Shown here: in pieces, positions 7,844 through 8,738 of the stretch
How positions within the stretch are numbered: the stretch's first letter is position 1
Layout: each line of letters opens with the position of its first letter
Source: an uncultured Clostridia bacterium
GTDB taxonomy: Bacteria > Bacillota > Clostridia > TANB77 > CAG-508
Assembly (NCBI GenBank): GCA_944393305.1
Contig: CALXZS010000052.1
Coordinates: 1 to 8,738, forward strand
DNA: 8,738 nt
Reading direction: 5' to 3'
Translations under genes and position numbers: made by a program
The notes under the pieces: model-generated
The model's input: only the letters and a program-made list of their open reading frames with translations
What the model was told of the DNA's origin: nothing
The model's database searches: none

Positions 7844-8269
7844 CTAATTTATATTCTTTGACATTTTGGATAATATCCTTAAAAATTCTTTAATTTCTTT
7901 TTCAGATAAATCCTTTCTTAAATTTTTTTCGCTTTCTTTGATTACTTTTTCTATTTCTTTTTGGATTTCAAGTGCCTTTTCAGTTAGTTTTATACTTTTT
8001 AGTCTTGCGTCAGCATTTTCTTTTTCTCTTTTTATTAATCCTTGCTTTTCCATAAGTTGCAGTATTCCTGTTGCCGTTGCTCTTCTCATATCAAAATCTT
8101 TTTCGATGTCTTTAGCATAAACTAAACCTTTTTTTGATTTTTTATATATGTAACCAAGAATTGCACTTTGAACACCTGTTAGATTATATTTATTTACAAC
8201 TGTGTCCATTTTTCTTTTTATCTGCCTTGAGACTATATGAATTTTTAATCCAATGTCTTGTTTATCCAT
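7844..8269 (-). CDS. MarR-family transcriptional regulator
   Basis: Complete 141-residue protein of typical MarR length and order: N-terminal dimerisation helix (about 6-28), winged helix-turn-helix (about 32-100) and C-terminal dimerisation helices (about 102-140). The recognition-helix segment is near 58-75 (DFDMRRATATGILQLMEKQG), followed by a wing with the family-typical DAR motif at 87-89 and LKSIKLTEKA. MarR dimers bind short palindromes and usually repress their own operon until a small ligand or oxidant releases them. It has only sparse sulfur residues and no Cys, so an OhrR-type thiol-oxidation switch is unlikely. The ATG follows AGGAGG (8277-8282) by 7 bases. It is first in an operon with two ABC half-transporters, a common arrangement in which the regulator controls the exporter. 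Upstream palindromes at 8271-8286 and 8319-8351 are candidate operators. The stop is TAG, the only non-TAA stop in the window. Confidence 0.93.
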   Translation of the reverse strand: MDKQDIGLKIHIVSRQIKRKMDTVVNKYNLTGVQSAILGYIYKKSKKGLVYAKDIEKDFDMRRATATGILQLMEKQGLIKREKENADARLKSIKLTEKALEIQKEIEKVIKESEKNLRKDLSEKEIKEFLRILSKMSKNIN

Positions 8270-8270
8270 T

Positions 8271-8286
8271 TGTTAGCCTCCTAACA
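8271..8286 (-). promoter_or_regulatory. Candidate MarR/SlyA-type operator spanning the RBS
   Basis: The 16-base sequence TGTTAG-GAGG-CTAACA is a perfect 6-bp inverted repeat with a 4-base centre. Its inner part fits TTAG-N4-CTAA, the layout of the known SlyA consensus (TTAGCAAGCTAA). It starts at about the predicted transcription start, just after the -10 box, and its centre is part of the marR Shine-Dalgarno site. Such a position suits autorepression by a MarR protein. An RNA hairpin masking the RBS is a second reading. Confidence 0.5.
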
Positions 8287-8291
8287 TATAT

Positions 8292-8320
8292 ATACTACAA
8301 CAATTATAAAAATATGTCAA
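8292..8320 (-). promoter_or_regulatory. sigma-A promoter of the marR-ABC-ABC operon
   Basis: On the minus strand a perfect -35 TTGACA (8315-8320) is followed after exactly 17 bases by TAGTAT (8292-8297), a 4 of 6 match to the -10 consensus. The expected start is near 8284-8286, giving a leader of about 16 bases. An A-run just upstream of the -35 (8324-8330 on the opposite strand) may act as an UP-like element. This is the best promoter in the window. Confidence 0.75.
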
Positions 8321-8351
8321 GTATTTTTTTGAAGTATTGAAAAAAATACTT
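8319..8351. repeat. 12-bp perfect inverted repeat at the marR -35 box
   Basis: The arms AAGTATTTTTTT (8319-8330) and AAAAAAATACTT (8340-8351) are exact reverse complements with a 9-base spacer. The spacer holds a third copy of the half-site, AAGTATT at 8332-8338, in direct orientation 13 bases from the first and inverted to the one at 8345-8351. The array touches the last two bases of the -35 hexamer. It is a likely regulator-binding site (MarR itself or another factor); it lacks a trailing U-run, so it is not a terminator. Confidence 0.6.
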
Positions 8352-8466
8352 ATGTTCTGTTATACCGACATCTTAGTATAGCATTAAGTTCTATATTATA
8401 CTTTTTTATATTTCTGATAATTGTTTTGTATTCGTTCACATTATGTTAATTTTATAAAAAGCTTGC

Positions 8467-8496
8467 AAAAAATAAAGTACCATATAGGCACTTTAT
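8467..8496 (-). terminator. Intrinsic terminator of the VWA-like gene
   Basis: Reading the minus strand, ATAAAGTGCC (8496-8487) pairs with GGTACTTTAT (8481-8472) over a 5-base loop, giving 10 pairs with one G-U, directly followed by a T-run (8472-8467). The TAA stop (8495-8493) of the upstream gene is part of the ascending stem, so the terminator has essentially no separate 3' UTR. It isolates the marR operon from its upstream neighbour. Confidence 0.85.
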
Positions 8497-8738
8497 CTGC
8501 TTCTATCATCTTTATCTTGAATGAATGATTGATATAGTTTTCTTAATTGTTCACCAGTAATATTTATTACTTTCCCACCTTTAGGATTAATCTTTTCATT
8601 ACCAAATACAACCCAAATAACATTTCTAACTGTTTCTCTAGGCATATCAGCTTCTCCATCTGTAAATATTATTTTGTTTGGTGCTTTTCTTGAAAAAGCT
8701 CCGACTGCTACATTAAAATCTGTTCCTCCACCTATTGG
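8493..8738 (-). CDS. VWA-like domain protein, C-terminal 81 residues (partial)
   Basis: The open frame runs in from the window edge and ends at TAA (8495-8493); only the last 81 residues are visible. They begin PIGGGTDFNVAVGAF and include IIFTDGEADMP (about 23-33) and VIWVVFGNE, then GGKVINI (54-60). The GGGTDF turn would supply the MIDAS threonine and FTDG the MIDAS aspartate of a von Willebrand A fold. The pattern GGTDF, then TDG-x(3)-P, then WV, then G-KVI-I matches the C-terminal half of VWA-like DUF2201-type proteins, whose N-terminal half is often metallopeptidase-like; that half is outside the window, so the exact family is inferred. These genes often sit next to a MoxR-like AAA ATPase gene, which would be expected upstream. 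An intrinsic terminator overlaps the stop codon. Confidence 0.75.
   Translation of the reverse strand, partial: PIGGGTDFNVAVGAFSRKAPNKIIFTDGEADMPRETVRNVIWVVFGNEKINPKGGKVINITGEQLRKLYQSFIQDKDDRSR

Noticed and set aside
8352..8466. Extra promoters or a small gene between the VWA terminator and the marR control region
   Set aside because: TATAAT- and CATAAT-like boxes occur (e.g. TTGCAA-17-CATAAT near the terminator) but are expected by chance in such AT-rich DNA. No open frame with an SD was seen on either strand.

Overview
The window is strongly AT-rich. All six genes I can support lie on the minus strand, so transcription runs from high to low coordinates. Codon use is A/T-ending throughout, Shine-Dalgarno sites are strong (AGGAGG, AAGGAG), and five of six stop codons are TAA (one TAG). 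The protein set (a MarR plus two-half ABC exporter operon, Tex, and an AAA-ATPase-like/PD-(D/E)XK protein) points to a low-GC Bacillota, most likely a clostridial or gut-associated anaerobe. A fusobacterium is a less likely alternative. Nothing in the window requires a non-standard genetic code.

Layout in transcription order: (1) 8738-8493, the C-terminal end of a VWA-like (DUF2201-type) protein, closed by an intrinsic terminator whose stem contains the stop codon. (2) A roughly 200-bp regulatory region (8287-8492) with a good sigma-A promoter, a 12-bp inverted repeat touching the -35 box, and a TTAG-N4-CTAA palindrome around the predicted start site and ribosome binding site. (3) A three-gene operon: a MarR-family regulator (8269-7844), ABC half-transporter 1 (7762-6023) and ABC half-transporter 2 (6030-4141), the last two overlapping by 8 bp. 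An 11-bp hairpin lies between the regulator and the transporter genes. (4) A nearly perfect 102-bp palindrome (4039-4140) that abuts the stop codon of the second ABC gene and looks like a dispersed MITE/REP-type element. (5) An AAA-ATPase-like/PD-(D/E)XK nuclease-fold protein of unknown function (3952-2264). (6) tex, an RNA-binding S1-domain protein (2220-67), starting 43 bp after the AAA gene and possibly co-transcribed with it.

How the parts work together: the two ABC subunits have complementary ATP-site lesions. One has the Walker B Glu replaced by Asp and the H-loop His replaced by Gln; the other has LSQGQ in place of LSGGQ. This is the signature of a heterodimeric exporter with one canonical and one degenerate ATP site. 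The MarR protein upstream most likely represses its own promoter, and with it the exporter, until a ligand (drug, bile compound or peptide) is bound; the ligand cannot be read from sequence. No gene-free stretch exceeds 300 bases. I saw no tRNA, rRNA, CRISPR array or intact insertion sequence. The parts least explained by known biology are the 102-bp palindrome, the layered palindromes of the marR control region, and the AAA/nuclease protein.
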